A DNA stretch of 64,000 nt from Desmodesmus armatus. Its lineage: Eukaryota > Chlorophyta > Chlorophyceae > Sphaeropleales > Scenedesmaceae. Both the position numbers and the translations under genes were made by a program. The DNA is taken from positions 248,001 through 312,000 of the forward strand of contig VIIQ02000067.1 of NCBI GenBank assembly GCA_007449985.2, given 5' to 3'. The notes beneath the pieces were generated by a model that ran no database searches, had not been told where the DNA came from, and saw only the letters and a program-made list of their open reading frames with translations. How positions within the stretch are numbered: position 1 is the stretch's first letter; every line of letters starts with the position of its first letter. This document shows, in pieces, positions 51,831 to 64,000 of the stretch.

Positions 51831-54272
51831 CAGCTGAGTTGTCACACTGCTTATGTACGGCATACAAGCTTGTCCTCTTGCACCTGGCTCGAGTCCGTTG
51901 GCATGATGTGGGCCCTATGTATGGTTCACCTCTGGGACACAAGCCTTGATTGGGGTGTTGAGGCTAGATATGCATGTCTTGCACTGCGCAGTGTTTCAAA
52001 GACCAGCATCATCAGGGACCGTTGTCACACCGTTGATAGTTTGGCAGTTGTGTGAGTGAGTTTGCAGATCTTTTCAACATTGAAAAGTGCAGTAGGATTG
52101 TGTTGCACCGTTGCACCTGTGGCGCATGTGCCGCATTTTGAGCATGCATCCAGCCTTCAGCCGCTCTTAGGCCAGTTCGTAATGGTGGCAATGGTGGCTG
52201 GCCAATGCTGCTGCTGTCATGGGCTATCTTCCAGGCAGCGTGTGGCTTTGGTGGCCTGTTTTTTGCTTCCGGGGTAGTTACCAACATCTGTGTGTGTGCA
52301 TGCCCTTGCTTAGTGTTCAGTTTTGTTGTCCGTAGTGCTCACCACTAGTCAGTAATGCCCGGCACTGCACTGTCTGTATAGCCCGGCACACCAGTGGTGT
52401 GAGTGCAGGTGGAATGATGCATGACAGGGGTACACTGGTGCCAATGAACGATCTTTTCCGTTCTTTGCGGGAAATGGAAGGCGTAGTGGCTGAGTTGCAT
52501 GTCTTTTCACAACCCCATTGGCAGCATATATGGGCATCACTGGCATGTTGCATTCTGGCTGGGATTGTACTCTGGATTGCAGTGGTGACGGCCGATGCGG
52601 TCAACGCTACTGTCAAGTGCTGCCACTACATACCCTTGTTGGGGTTCGGCAGCTTTGTTTGTGGCAGCACAACTGAGGTCGATGCATGCAAATTGTGGAA
52701 CACTGGTGCCAACATGGCACCCTTCTTGTCCCTAGTAAGGGGCAGGTGCAAAGGGGGGGGGGGCTACATGGGAGCCATGCATGAAGCTCATGGATAAAGG
52801 TTATGCTGCAGCCAAATAGCTGCAATGAGGAACTCAGTTTTGGGCCAGTGGCCCAGTATGGGGTGCTTTGCCTACTATAGATAGGATCCGACAGGTGGCG
52901 TGCATGTTTGTGGATCATTGGTGTTGCACTGCTGTGTGTTGACAGCCTGTAGGAAGTTGCGTCGTCACTGGTCCCTCCTCAGAGGCAAGATCAACTTGTA
53001 CAGCCACATGCCATGATGGCTGACATTTTGTGGTGCAGACAGCCTTGCAGGGGGACCCTGATGCCTGGCTGCAAGGCGTGGTTGCATGGGCTGCCCAGCC
53101 CCTGCAGCTTGGTTTGTCATTGCAGTATGTAACATGTCAGCTGTGCTCAACTGTGTTCAGGCTGGACATGGATACTGTATCACGATGCTCGATACATTCT
53201 AGCACAGTACTGTCATGGCCCATGTGGGTGACTCACCTGCCATGATTGATGTGAAGGCCTACGGGTGATGCAGAGAACACCCTGACCATGTTCAAATGTT
53301 TAAATATCACTCAAACAGAATCTCAAGGCGCTAATTCACAGCTACTTGGAACAGGGAAGACCGCAGCAAGTGCTGGGGGGCTTTGAGGAGCAGGCCGAGC
53401 AGTCTGGTGATCAGTGCTCAATGTGCTTGATCAGCTGCATGCGGGTCACCATCATCCGCATGACTCAGGCTTGCAGGCTTCACAGACGCAGCCGAGCTGG
53501 CAGAGTTGATGGCAAACTTAGGTGATTGGGGGAGGTAAAAGTACCCCCTGGGTGATCACCCCTAAAAGGCATACATGGCAGGGACGCTTGTTCAACTGCT
53601 AGCAGCACTGTTGCGGCTGCAATTGCTCACATCATGATCACAAATGGTATTTAGAAAGTATTTGATTGTGGCCTGTGTCAATTGCCTTGGGCGTGTCGTG
53701 GAGCAGCCTGCAAACTGCTGAGAAACTGACCACCCCCATCAATGGACGTCCCCCCCACTGTGTCAGGGCAGGAGTCCCTGCCAGGGACCAAGTGCTATGG
53801 ACTGACTGCTAATCACCATAGCTGGAAAGTGGCTCTCATAAGATTATCCCTGTTGCCTGTGCTGGAGTGGCTTTTGCAGGCTATGGATGGAGAAGTTGAA
53901 CAGTTCAAGCTGGCCCCGGGGGGGGGGGGAGTGAAAGTGTGACGCCCTCTGCGCTGAGAATGGGCTGCTGCGCTGTGATGAGTTTAAACACGTATTTTTG
54001 ATGATAGTGTGAAAGCCGCCTGCAACGCTCAGCAGCTAAACTGGCCCACTGCCTGCGGGGCAACCGGTAACAATGCCGGCACAGCAGCGGAGAAGCTGCA
54101 GAGGAACTCTACTAATCGCCATAGGTGAGATGCTGTGGCAAGCGCGGACGATCGAGTGCCGATATGATGAATTCTCAACAGCTGACTTGCCCTACTTGGT
54201 TTGATGTGATGAGAGCGTGATCATGGGGCACATACGTTATTGTGAATCCCTTTGAGCATTTCTGGGGACCTT
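51831..54272. other. intergenic between the two Cys-rich paralogues
   Basis: No supported conserved gene. One open frame with a possible membrane segment is listed separately (52414-52797). A G run occurs near 52755 and another near 53919. There is no third recognisable copy of the Cys-rich gene. Confidence 0.4.
52414..52797 (+). CDS. doubtful small ORF with one membrane-like segment
   Basis: ATGATG start, 127 codons, with one hydrophobic stretch of about 23 residues (IWASLACCILAGIVLWIAVV). The downstream third runs through a G tract, giving poly-Gly. No family is recognised, and neighbouring frames of similar length are common here, so it may be chance. Confidence 0.15.
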   Translation: MMHDRGTLVPMNDLFRSLREMEGVVAELHVFSQPHWQHIWASLACCILAGIVLWIAVVTADAVNATVKCCHYIPLLGFGSFVCGSTTEVDACKLWNTGANMAPFLSLVRGRCKGGGGYMGAMHEAHG

Positions 54273-55330
54273 ATGCTGCTGACAGCCTGTAACGGTGCCC
54301 ACCCCAGGGCAGACCCCCCCCCTGACCTTCAGGCCACCTGCAGGCCCACAGCCGCTGCTTGCTGCAAGCAAGTTGCTGAACCTTGTGCTGGTATCTGCAC
54401 ACTGCAGGCGTGATACAGATCGTTGCTGTCAGTTGCAGCCCGCTATCAGCCCTGCAAGGACCGTCAGTTGCCAACTGCAATGTTCCAGGCTTTACCTTCC
54501 GGCCCAATGTGGTGCCCAGCCCAGTTCAGACTACGCCCAACAACGGCCCTATTCAGTTCTATACGCTGCCGCACACACCCAAAAAGGACAGCAGTGGTGG
54601 CGTCAACAACGCCATTCCACCCCCTCAAGACAACCTGCCCGCGACAGTGGCTGCATGCGAAGCAGATGCAGCGTGTGCAATGTTCACAAGCGATGGCTAC
54701 ATAATTGCTGCTTACCGCCACACAGATCCGCAAAAGACGCGGATTGGTAGCGAGGCTGATATTGTCCGGTGGCAGCCCATGCACTACTGTGACTGGGCTT
54801 GCTGTGGCACCTGGGTGGCAGATGGTCTCATTGCCGAGCTGCTGCAGCCAGTCCCCAATACACCTGGGTCAAACAACGTGCGAAGCGGACTGATCTCTCA
54901 GATGCCACGCGACAGTGTTTTGGTGTACAGGCTTGATCCGGAGCTGCGCACAACTGCATGTGTTGGGAAGGCCCCACCGGGTAACAATCGTGGCCGCAGC
55001 GGTTGGATCAGAGGCACTGCACCCCAACCTGGCGGCCCTGGGTGCCCCAAGCGCTGCTTGACAGCGTGCTGCAAGCAGCTGGCCAGCGGTAACGAAAACA
55101 TGGCCGTATTCTTCTTTGCGCAGTGCTCTGGCCCTGCCTGCGCAGGTTGTGAACTTTTCACGGATGTCGTAGCAGGCCAAGTGATTGCGAATGTGCTGAT
55201 GAGGCAGTATGTGAGGGAGCGGTCTAAGGGTCCTGCAGCTTTATCTGCATCTGCAGGCGCTGCAGGTGTTTCAAAATGCCGCAAGCCCAGTGGCAGTGCA
55301 GCCACGACAGGGAGTGGGGAGTTGTGCTGA
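54273..55330 (+). CDS. secreted Cys-rich protein B (paralogue of A)
   Basis: Preferred model: exon 1 54273-54294 (MLLTACN + 1 nt, weak donor GTGCCC), exon 2 54408-55330, 314 aa. The unspliced frame has no ATG upstream of the conserved part, so a first exon is needed; this one gives a phase-1 junction at the same point as gene A and a signal-like N terminus (VIQIVAVSCSPLSA). The mature region aligns with A from CNVPGF through LYTLP.TP, TVAACEAD..C..FTSDGYII, WACCGTWVADGLI, LLQPVP.TPG.N and CPKRCL..CCKQL to a final Gly-rich tail ending LC. Differences concentrate in the middle loop and C-terminal 60 residues. It is presumably a tandem duplicate of A with the 2.4-kb spacer since diverged. Confidence 0.75.
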
Positions 55331-56081
55331 CAGCCTCTGTAGCTGTTTTGCCCTTGCACCAGTTTTATGGCTGCTTGTGAGCCAACATTGATTCATTGAT
55401 TGAGCGGCTTGGCACAAGCCTCAGGGTTGAGGCTGGGTGGTTTTATTGCACCATTGGTTTGACATTGCCTTAGCAGGGACAAGTCCCATGTTTCATGCAA
55501 GCCCGCCAGCAGTTTGGCGTATCATAGGAGTTGATTTGCACATTGTTGCACAGCCGGTAGTTGCAGCATGGTTGTATTGCATAAAGTTAACACGTGACAC
55601 CTGTGACCTGTGATAGTAGCCGGCTGCTGTGATGAAAACTGCCATCACTGGTCTCACATGGCAGATGACACAAGTGTCATGGAGATGGGGGAAAGGCCCT
55701 GACAGGTCGGAAGGCTGCGTTCACACTCTCCCCTGGCTGGCAGTGGATCTACAGGTGCAATGCTGCTCATTGTGTTCGGCCACTGACATGCACACAAGCT
55801 GCAAGACCTGCGGTCGGTGCCTTCCACAAAAGGTGTGACAGTCAACGCAGCTGCTGCAAACATATTACATAAAGCACACAAGCCAGAAACACCCAGACGT
55901 CGTGCTTCCCCTCAAGGATTGACATTCCCCCCCCCCCCCCCCCCACGCACACACACACATACGAACCCTGCCAAACACATTTCTACCACTTCCATGGACA
56001 GCTCATAAGAATTGCTTGATCACACTGCATTACAGACCACGGCAGCACTGCTGCCACTCCTGAGCTGCTGTTGCAGCAGCA
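55331..56081. other. intergenic between Cys-rich B and the TLC gene (convergent)
   Basis: Contains a run of about 19 C (55927-55945) followed by CA repeats, and the TLC gene's poly(A) signal. No coding exon supported. Confidence 0.5.
56030..56034 (-). terminator. TGTAA poly(A) signal of the TLC-domain gene
   Basis: TTACA on the + strand, 48 nt beyond the stop at 56082-56084, at the usual distance for a green-algal polyadenylation signal. Confidence 0.6.
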
Positions 56082-58099
56082 TCAGTGACTCTTGCGCCCC
56101 TTGCTGCGTTTCTTTGCTGGCATCAGCAATGGCACGGCCTTTCTGGCAATCTTGCTAAACCAGAAATAGTTGAGCAGGTTGAGCGAGACATTGGCAATGC
56201 GGTAGCCCCAAATGCCGCTGGCAGGGAACCCATCCGGCCGTGGATGCTTCAGCTCCACCTCTGTGTCAATAAAGAACTGCAGCAGCAGCAGCAGCAGCAG
56301 CAGTGGCGGCGGACTGAAATCAGACACCGTGCACCCAGAAACACGGTGTGGTTGTATGTGGCGAGCCTCCCTGTTGTGCTGACTGATATGCATCCACTGA
56401 CAAGCAAACATGCACAGGGTGGCTGCCTGCTCTGACAGGACGCTAGGGACAATCATCAGGCGCAATTCCGCAGCCAGCACATGCCTGCACCGGCAGCTAC
56501 TAGCTGCCTAGTAGGCAGCCACGCACCTTGTACGATAGCCATGTGCCCCAGACTGGTCGGCAAAAGAAGAATACCACTGCCATGAGCAGACCATTGACAG
56601 CGTATATCCGCTGCTTCTCCTGCCCAGACTTGTGCAGCAGCCAGCGGAGGTGCACGAACGGCGTGCTGAGCTCCCACAACAAAAACCCAGCACCTGCAGC
56701 ATCAGCAACACCGGTGCGCAAATAGCAGCAGTCAGGGCTTGCCAGCAATGAATGCAAGGCACCAGCAGTGCAATCAGATGGGCGAGGCCTCTCAACTGTA
56801 TGGCTGTCCGTGAAACACCCTGCCAGCCCTCAAACTGCACTGCCCTGAAGCTGCACGCTGCTGCTGCTGCTGCTGGAATGTGAAGGCTGCTGCTGCTGCT
56901 GTGAGGTGTGAAGGTGGTTAGTTCAAAGCTCCAGCTGCAGGATCGATCCACTGGCTGTTTTCCTGCTAGACTGCGAAACCCCACATACAGTGCTGGTAGC
57001 AAAACAGCTGTGTGTCCCTGCAGCACCTGCTGGGTTCTCACCATAGAACGTGAGGTAGAAGGAGTACACTGCGTACGTGTACACAAACAAGCAGCAGCAC
57101 GCATGGACCAGCATGGCCACGCCCTCCGTGTTGAGCCGTATCAGCACGATGATGAGGTCATGCAGGAAGTAACCTGAGCTGATGACACACATCAGCACTG
57201 ACAGCTGCGTGTGGCCATAGATAGTGTCTGAGTACACTCGAGGGTCCAACAGGACTGTGACTGCTATTGGCACCTGCACAGCAGCAGTGAGGACAGGACA
57301 GCAAAGCCAGGCCAGATGGCATCAGAGGCATGTGTGCTGACAGTGATGGTGCAGGCAGACTTCAAGCCGCAGCGGTGCTACTGGTGCAGTCTGATTTGTT
57401 ATATAAGGTACCGGGCGCGCGCCCTGTGTGGGCCAGATGCATGGCCAGTGATGTCACTCAGTGCTAGTGACGTCAGCATTGCTCGCACACGGCTGCAGCC
57501 AGGGCTGCCAGCTCGTCAGCATGCAGCCAGCAGGATGTGCACTATGCAGGCTCCCAGTCTAGTGTGACACAGCATCAGCGCCCCATGTGTGCGAACCAGC
57601 ATGGCAGCTCAGGATCACCATAGCAGGAGCAGGATCACGATAGCAGATGCAATGTCTTCAACTGCCTGAGAGTCAGGATGCTCACCGCAATAGCAACATG
57701 AATGATGCTGACAAGGTTGACACCTGCAGTTGTGACGTCCTTCGCTGCTTGTTTCTGCCCTTTGCTGTGCAGAGGTGCCCCCACTGGGTACAACAGCGTG
57801 TAGAGCCAGTTGCCCAGCGCAACACGCACAATGCCTTGTAGGAGTAGCCACGCGAGAGCTGCATCAAGCAGGAAGGAGGTGCTGTGTGTCAGTTGCTCAC
57901 ACCCCATGCCATCAGGAGCTGGAGGGTCCCCAGCTGGCGACCTGCAGGCGTCCAGCATCACCCCTGCACCGTGCCCTGCACACACACCTGTGAGCAGTAT
58001 CAAGGCAGTGGCCTCCTTTTTGCTCATCACCCGGGGATCCAAGGCCATGAGGACATCTGTACGTATATCCTGCACCAATGCCTGCAGTATGGCTGACAT
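56082..58099 (-). CDS. TLC-domain membrane protein (TLCD4/TMEM56-like)
   Basis: Exons (minus): 58099-57988, 57858-57686, 57273-57042, 56693-56527, 56276-56082; phases 1, 0, 1, 0 fit (292 aa). TLC (TRAM-LAG1-CLN8) proteins are multi-pass ER or endomembrane proteins linked to ceramide synthesis, lipid sensing or transport. Visible family features: VSIIH on the second membrane segment, SSGYFLHDLIIVL, a segment rich in aromatic residues, then LLWELSTPFVHLRWLL and NGLLMAVVFFFCRPVWG, all in the order of TLCD4-type proteins. A C-terminal Lys/Arg-rich tail (AKKRSKGRK) could serve as an ER-retention signal. It lacks the Lag1 motif expected of ceramide synthases, so another lipid role is more likely. 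The ATG at 58099 starts a conventional N terminus, 347 bp from the divergent importin start. Confidence 0.88.
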
Positions 58100-58446
58100 G
58101 GCTGCACCGGGCTGGATTCAGTCAGGGGATCCACCAACCCAAACACCAACTGCTTTTTGCAGGACCTCCCCAGTCCAGACAGCAACACCGATGACTGATT
58201 TTGAGAGAGGGACAGGTTACAGGTTGGCTGTTGCTGGAAGTCTTGGGTGACGTCCTCATTCATCTCACAGGGAGTCGGTTGAGCCCGCCCACCGGCCGAA
58301 AACCTTTGGCAACGCTGCGGCCTGTCACGCACACGTATTGTTGCACTGACGTCCTGCGACATCGTACTTTTGAATTCGGCCCCTGTGCAGCATCTTTTCA
58401 CCAGCAGCAGCAGCAATTTGATCAGCAACTGGTGACCTACCAAAGG
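58100..58446. promoter_or_regulatory. shared upstream region of divergent TLC and importin genes
   Basis: 347 bp between head-to-head start codons. No named motif was recognised. An in-frame open stretch runs into the importin ATG, but similarity to importins begins only at 58447. Confidence 0.35.
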
Positions 58447-61400
58447 ATGGAGGTGCAGCAGCTATGTGCTGTCCTGCAGGGTTGCCTCAGCTCAAATCGA
58501 GAGGAGCGCAGTCAGGCAGAGACTCTGCTGAAGCAGGTGTGTTGTCCTCTGCTGCACACCCAGCTGTCATGCTCTTGTGCATGCCTGGTTGAAGCAGCAG
58601 TGCAGCAGACAAAGCTCAACCTATGTCAAAACAATCTGCCACTCGCAGCATGAAACAAGCAGAGGCCAGCTCGTGAACCTGCTGAGGGTGGCTGGGGAGC
58701 CGTCAGTGGACATGGCAGTGCGGCAGGTGGCGTCAATCACCTTCAAACAGGCAGCAAAGCGGCACTGGGAGCCAGAGCAAAAAGGTGGGATTCCTCAAGC
58801 TACAGCAAGCAGCGCATGGTTCTTACAGCTGTCTCCTGCTGTCAAAGGCTCTTGCATGTCAAGCTGTTGTCTGGATGGATGGGATGGCAGACTGTCAGTG
58901 CAGGTGCAAAACAAGCAGTGCAGCTTTGCGCGTGCATGCATGCATGCCAGAACAGCGACAATATACTTACAGCCGTTCTGTGCTGGCCACTGAAGGGAGG
59001 CGGTTTGTGCTGGCGCACCAACTCTTGCTGTGCAGGGGCTCCTTGCTTGATAGCAGCAGAGGACAAGCAGCTGATCAGGGGGTCACTGATCGATGCCATC
59101 ATCAGGTACCTCAGACGCTATCGGCAGCTGGGCTGGTGCATGCGTCCAGCAAGGCACTGCTGACAACAATTCACAACCAATGGACAATTGAGCAGCTGCA
59201 GGCAGCATGCCTGCATCCCACAAATGTAGATGGCGTGCTGGGTTTGCCTGTTGCTGCTGAAAGCTGCTGTCGCTGTGTTGTGTCGCCATGGTATCCTACA
59301 GTGCGCCCCACATCATCCAGTCGCAGCTGCAAGAAGTGCTGGGCTCAGTGATATACAGCGACTTCCCAGAGGCATGGCCCACGCTGCTGGACACCATCAT
59401 GGGCCACCTCACCAGCAACGTACGCGAGGACTCAGCACAGCACAGCACAACTGCACAGCAGCAGCACAACACCCCAGCACACTGAGTGGCCTGTTGAAAG
59501 GGCCAGATGCCAAGCTGACATGTGCAGCAGCAGCTGTTCCTGGGTGGCTGAGGTGCAGGCTGCTTCTCAGACAGGGTCTGCAGTATGACAGCAGCAAGCA
59601 CCCAGCAGTATCCGTGGAAATATACGTCAAATGGCCTGCTCTCAACCATTTGCCACAAACGCCAGATGTCTGGTGATGTTCTGTTGGCATCACCTCGCGC
59701 GCGCTTGTGTGCCGCCCTTTCCTCCTGTGCAGGACCAGCCCCGCATGTATGGAGGCTTGTTAGCGCTGCGTGTATTGGCGCGCAAGTACGAGTTCAAAGA
59801 CGAGGTGGGTTTCACAATGGTGCTGATGCATATGGGGGCTGGGCAGCAGCGCAGCACCTGCGGGCACCCATGCTCGACTCCTGCTGGTGTGGAGCAAGCT
59901 GGCAGCCATCAGTGCAACTGCATAATGGGAACAGCCTGCTGTGGTTTTATAACGTTTGACAGCCCTGACAGCAGCTGGGTCTGTGCTGCGCGGCATGTGC
60001 GAGTGCAAGCATGCACACACAAGCCAGTGCATGTGCGCGCATGATGCGCAGGCGGCGGCATCCAGATTCCTCTGCTGGCGAGTCATGTGTCAACGCATGT
60101 GCCACCTGCAGACCATGCGGCGTGGCATGCAGCTCACAAGTGCATGCGATTATGTGTGTGCGCGCCGCATTTGCAGGAGGACCGTGCGCCCATGGAGCCA
60201 GTCGTGAACGCCACCTTCCCAATTTTACTGCCCATGTTGCAGCAGCTGCTGGCTGCACCCGCCAACAGCGGCAACCAGGTGCGTGCGTGACTGTTGGGGA
60301 CGATGACAGTGTTGATAGTGTAGAAAGCATGTGTGCATGCTGAGTGTCAGCTTCTGCCTCCTCATGACCCAGCTGGATGGTCCCAAGCAGTTGTGCTTGG
60401 GTTGCATCCTGTCACAGCAGCTGCAGTCAGAACACAGCCAATTTTTGATGACGTGGTCAACCACTACTTTCCCTGGCTGTGTCCTGCCGTCGAGGTAAGC
60501 AAAGAACGGGATTTGTACAGGCCGCCTTCCCGCTGTGCGTGTGTCTCTTCCTTGGCTGGAAGTCACAGCAGCGTAGCCGTGTAACATTCTTTCACTGTAC
60601 TGCTGTGTCCTGCCATGCTGTGCTGTGCTGTGCAGGTGCCTGATTTCATCAAGCTCATCTGCAAGGTGTACTGGAGCAGCACGTTCATGGCCATCCCCCA
60701 GCTGATGGTGCAGCAGGAGCACTTCCAGGGGTGGATGATGGCCTTCCACACAGCATTGAGAAAGCCGCTGCCCTGGGTGAGCTTGCTGTGCAATATGTAT
60801 CATTACAAGGTCGTGGGTGAGCCTACTTCACTCTGCCTGTTGAGGATGTGCAGTTGCGTGGTCATATTTCGATGAGTTTATGTTGGTGGTTATCTGCATT
60901 GAGTATATCAGTTCGTTACTGGTCGGGTTTGCATGGCTCTGCTGCTGTTGCATGTGGGCACTGCAGGACCAGATGCCGGCTGACAGCGAGCAGCGGTTGA
61001 AGTGGCCTTGGTTCAAGGCCATGAAGTGGGTGCTGCACAACACATACCGGTTGTTCAACAGGTGTGTCAGCAGTCCGCCAAGCTGCAGTAGGCTGCTCTG
61101 TAGGTGGCGCCATGTCTGTGTGTATTGCATTCCTCCTGCGTTTTTTTGTTGACGAGTGCTTCATCTCATATGGACCTTGTCTGGCTGCCGAAAAGGCGAT
61201 CAGGCAAGGCCCCGATCCAGTATAGGAATAGTAAAAGGTTCAGTATTGCATTGGTGGGTGCCAGCAGCAGTCATATGCATATGAGATGTGGCTTCACCGT
61301 TGGTCATATGCATATGAGATGTGGCTTCACCCTGTCCAATGTTCACAAGCAGGCCTGCATGCTGTGCAGGTATGGTGAGTCACGCCTGGCCACTGGACCC

Positions 61401-64000
61401 ATCGACACCAAGTTTGCACAGATGTTTGAGGTGAGATTGTCTTTGCATTCCTCAACCAAGGCGCCATTGGATCCTGCAGAACGTGGCCTTGCTTCTTGTC
61501 CTTGCTGTGCCATGCCGCGCGATCTTTTTGCTGCATCATGCTGCAGCATGCCGAGCATTCATTGTGCCACAGCTCAGCTCAAAAGAGCCTGGAACACTGA
61601 CAGGGCGGAGGTGTTGTGCCACAACAGAAGGTATCAGATGCCGCACGCACTCGATGCACAAGGCCTTGACAAGGCAGTATTGTCCTGGTCTCCTTGTGCA
61701 GAGTCATGTCAGCAGTCAGTTCCTGGAGGACCACCTCTTTGTGTTGCAGCCAGTCGCCACAGGGCAGCACCAGCTGTCACCTCGCGTGGTGCACCTAGCC
61801 CTGCAGGTGCGTTCACCACCATTAGGCAACCTGCAATATGGGTAGTAGTTGCCAAGGCAGGGACTGCATTGCAGCCGCCGCGGCCGCACTGACAAGAGCA
61901 GGGAGGTGGTGGCGGTGCGTGGTAGCTTCAGGCATCGACCGCAAGCTTCAGCTATTGCGGCAGTGCCATGCTCGTCAGGCCGGCACGCCTTGAGCGAGTG
62001 ATAACTGGCTGACACTGACACACACCTTCACCTTCAGGCACTCACAACTGCGAATGCGCGCTGTTTGACTGCAATCTCAACTCAGACAGCCCCTTCCCGT
62101 TCAGCACGCATGTGCATGCTCTGACTGAATGCTGTGTGACTGATGGGCATCTCCTTCCTGTGTATTGCAGTACTTGACGCACGCACTGGAGCTGAAGGAG
62201 TCATACAAGCTGCTGAAGCCACATGTCGAGGGCCTGCTGGTGCAGGTGCGTCCTCTACTCCGACGGGTGGTTTGCGGCACGATGCCAAAAAGTCACGGCA
62301 TGTGGTTGACCTTGGGCTTGTTGAGGATCGTATGCAGGCAGTTGTGTTTGTCATGTCTTGTGCCACCTAGGTGACAGGCCTGTCAGTGGCAGCATTTGTT
62401 GTGGCTGCAGTGACATGTATCATCGGCCGGAGTGCCCAAGCGCTGTAAAGATGTTGGGCTCGCCAACAACTTCCTTTCTGCACCAGGCGTTCACACATCT
62501 GCCTCAGCTTTGCCCTTGTTGGCTGTTCTGTGTGCAGGTGGTGCTGCCACACCTGTGCTTTGATGACCAGGACGCTGAGCTGTGGGAGGAGGACCCACAG
62601 GAGTTTGTGCGCAAGGTGGGAAGCGGGCATCTTGTTGACATTCGCACTGAGGCTGACTGATGACGCTTCCAAGTGCTGCGGGCAGGTTGCATGCGTGTGG
62701 CTGTCTTTGCATCGCAACAAGCTTAGGGGCACTGTTGTTGCCTCGTCCGTATGATGTGCTGGGTGCCGCACATGGATCCCCTGGCCGTGTGTCAGGCCCC
62801 ACAGCGGCCTGTGTCACAGTGATGGCAATTACCAGTTGCCAAAGCATGGCTGCCACTTGGCTTCCTTCTGGGCGCACACCCTTGTGCGTTCATCCCATCC
62901 CTTAGGCCCTCTGTCATTCTGTCAGTCAGTTGTCAGGCTGGCTGCATCCATCTGCTGACAACAACCTGTTTGTAATTCAGCAGTTCTGCCTTGCTGTTTC
63001 TGGCTGCACAGGGCTATGATGTTCTGGAGGACATGATGAGCCCCCGAACCTCTGCATCCAACTTCATCACCACCATGGCCGGCAAGAGGGCCAAGCACCA
63101 CATGCCTCAACTCATGGTCAGGCTAGTGGAGGTGATGAACACGTACGCAGCAGCAGGTGAGCCAACAGGAGGCTTTGTGCGCACCAGCTGTGAAATCCTC
63201 ACACGGGCAGTGGGAAGGGCAGGAACGCTGCTTTGCGGCAGGCATGCCACAGCCGCGTTCGGGACAACCCATCAAGCAAGTTGCATCAAGCAGACACTAT
63301 TTCAGTGATGTGAGATATCTACTGTTGGCTTTGTGGCCAAGCAGCTGCTGCCGCATCGCATGAGGTCACACATCTGTTGATTGCTGTATCTTCCTTTGCC
63401 CACAGCCAAGGCAGCCAACGGTGCGCGTGTGCCGGAGCCGCTAGCACGCCAGATGGATGGCGCGCTGCTGGCCATTGGAGCACTGTCAGACACGTTGAAA
63501 GCCAAGGTAGGTGGTGTAGGTTGAGTCAGCCGCAGGACAGCCACATCCCCGTTGCAGCACTTGGCATCATGCGAGTGAGCCAGGGGTTGTGTAGGACAGC
63601 AGCAAGCACATGGTTTTCTGCAGCATAACAAGCTGCAGACGTACAGACGTCACAGCAGCAACACGCCTCATGCGCCTGCTGGCTGCACTGCATACCCGCG
63701 GGCAGGCCAGGCTGTGTGGTCATGAGCAATATCAACAACAACGAACTGTACTGTTTGGTGGCACATAATGATCGTGCCGGCTCTATTGCTTGTGTGTCAT
63801 GCTGTGCAGGACCCCTACCGCAGCCAGCTGGAGTCGCTGCTCAGCGCGCACGTGCTGCCGTTGTTCCAGTCGCCGCATGGCCACCTGCGGGCCAAGGCTG
63901 CCTGGCTGGCCAAGGAGTTTGCTGACATCCAGTTCAGCGATGGCGAATCAGGCAGCGGGCCCCTGTTCAACGCACTGCTGCAGGCTGTCATCAATGGGCT
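58447..64000 (+). CDS. importin-7/8-like beta-karyopherin (SAD2/EMA1 type), 3' end outside window
   Basis: HEAT-repeat nuclear transport receptor. Exons: 58447-58536, 58649-58784, 59060-59105, 59302-59419, 59733-59804, 60177-60278, 60636-60776, 60967-61061, 61370-61430, 61702-61806, 62171-62245, 62538-62615, 63012-63156, 63406-63506, 63810-64000 (continues). All phases match. The N terminus gives the importin-beta N-terminal helix with its AE..L motif (ERSQAETLLKQ), then VRQVASITFKQAAKRHW. Downstream blocks are typical of IPO7/8 and plant SAD2: IIQSQL....IYSDFPEAWPTLL, RMYGGLLALRVLARKYEFKDE, FIKLICKVYWSS, LWEEDPQEFVRKGYD, MMSPRTSASNFI. About 500 codons are present, roughly half the expected length, so the acidic C-terminal part lies beyond 64000. 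The start ATG 58447 is the first in frame that fits the family. Confidence 0.94.
61270..61331 (+). repeat. 33-bp tandem repeat, two copies, in an importin intron
   Basis: GTCATATGCATATGAGATG.. occurs at 61270-61298 and 61303-61331 with identical 29-bp cores and a 4-nt spacer. It lies between exons 60967-61061 and 61370-61430. Confidence 0.9.

Noticed and set aside
60403..60495. Possible extra importin exon (..RTQPIFDDVVNHYFPWLCP..) ending at a good donor
   Set aside because: Exons 60177-60278 and 60636-60776 already join in phase and match the family directly; adding this segment breaks the alignment. An alternative exon cannot be excluded.

Overview
The window reads as nuclear DNA of a GC-rich, intron-dense chlorophycean green alga (Sphaeropleales/Chlamydomonadales type). 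The signs are many short exons with GT...AG junctions, T/G-rich introns, long CAG/poly-Gln and poly-G/C runs, TGTAA-type poly(A) signals after several stops, and algal families such as mTERF proteins, beta-helix receptor-like proteins, Pro/Ala-rich surface proteins and secreted Cys-rich proteins. Species cannot be named from sequence alone. Nothing bacterial, viral or CRISPR-like is present.

Layout. 406-6150 (+): 3' part of mitochondrial complex I 75-kDa subunit NDUFS1. 7181-10201 (+): two-exon mTERF-repeat protein with a Gln-rich tail. 13070-16926 (-): secreted/membrane beta-helix (Pmp-like) receptor-like protein with a Cys-rich module and several membrane segments. 18469-20945 (+): EngB-type GTPase in four exons, with an intron built from decayed copies of an exon end. 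22239-27006 (-): Nudix/eIF2B-like fusion. 27007-42491: about 15 kb without a recognisable conserved gene, holding a 120-bp satellite, an array of intron-like modules with 3'-splice-site hairpins, a 156-bp repeat pair and a hairpin cluster. 42492-47781 (+): nine-exon single-pass membrane protein of unknown family. 48994-50266 (-): tail-anchored haem-oxygenase-like protein. 50633-51830 and 54273-55330 (+): paralogous secreted Cys-rich proteins. 56082-58099 (-): TLC-domain membrane protein. 58447-64000 (+): N-terminal part of an importin-7/8-like beta-karyopherin, running off the window.

The genes look like an ordinary eukaryotic neighbourhood and not one pathway. Two pairs are divergent with short shared upstream regions (haem-oxygenase-like/Cys-rich A, about 370 bp; TLC/importin, about 350 bp). 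Exon boundaries were set by hand from GT-AG sites, reading phase and family similarity; phases close in every multi-exon model once three single-base losses in C/G homopolymers are allowed for. Those three (near 1863, 14044 and 25827) are more likely consensus errors than mutations.

The most interesting material is non-coding: intron-like modules whose 3' ends carry a hairpin that covaries between copies; local duplications that copy splice junctions into neighbouring introns (NDUFS1, EngB); and a 55-bp perfect inverted repeat inside an NDUFS1 intron.
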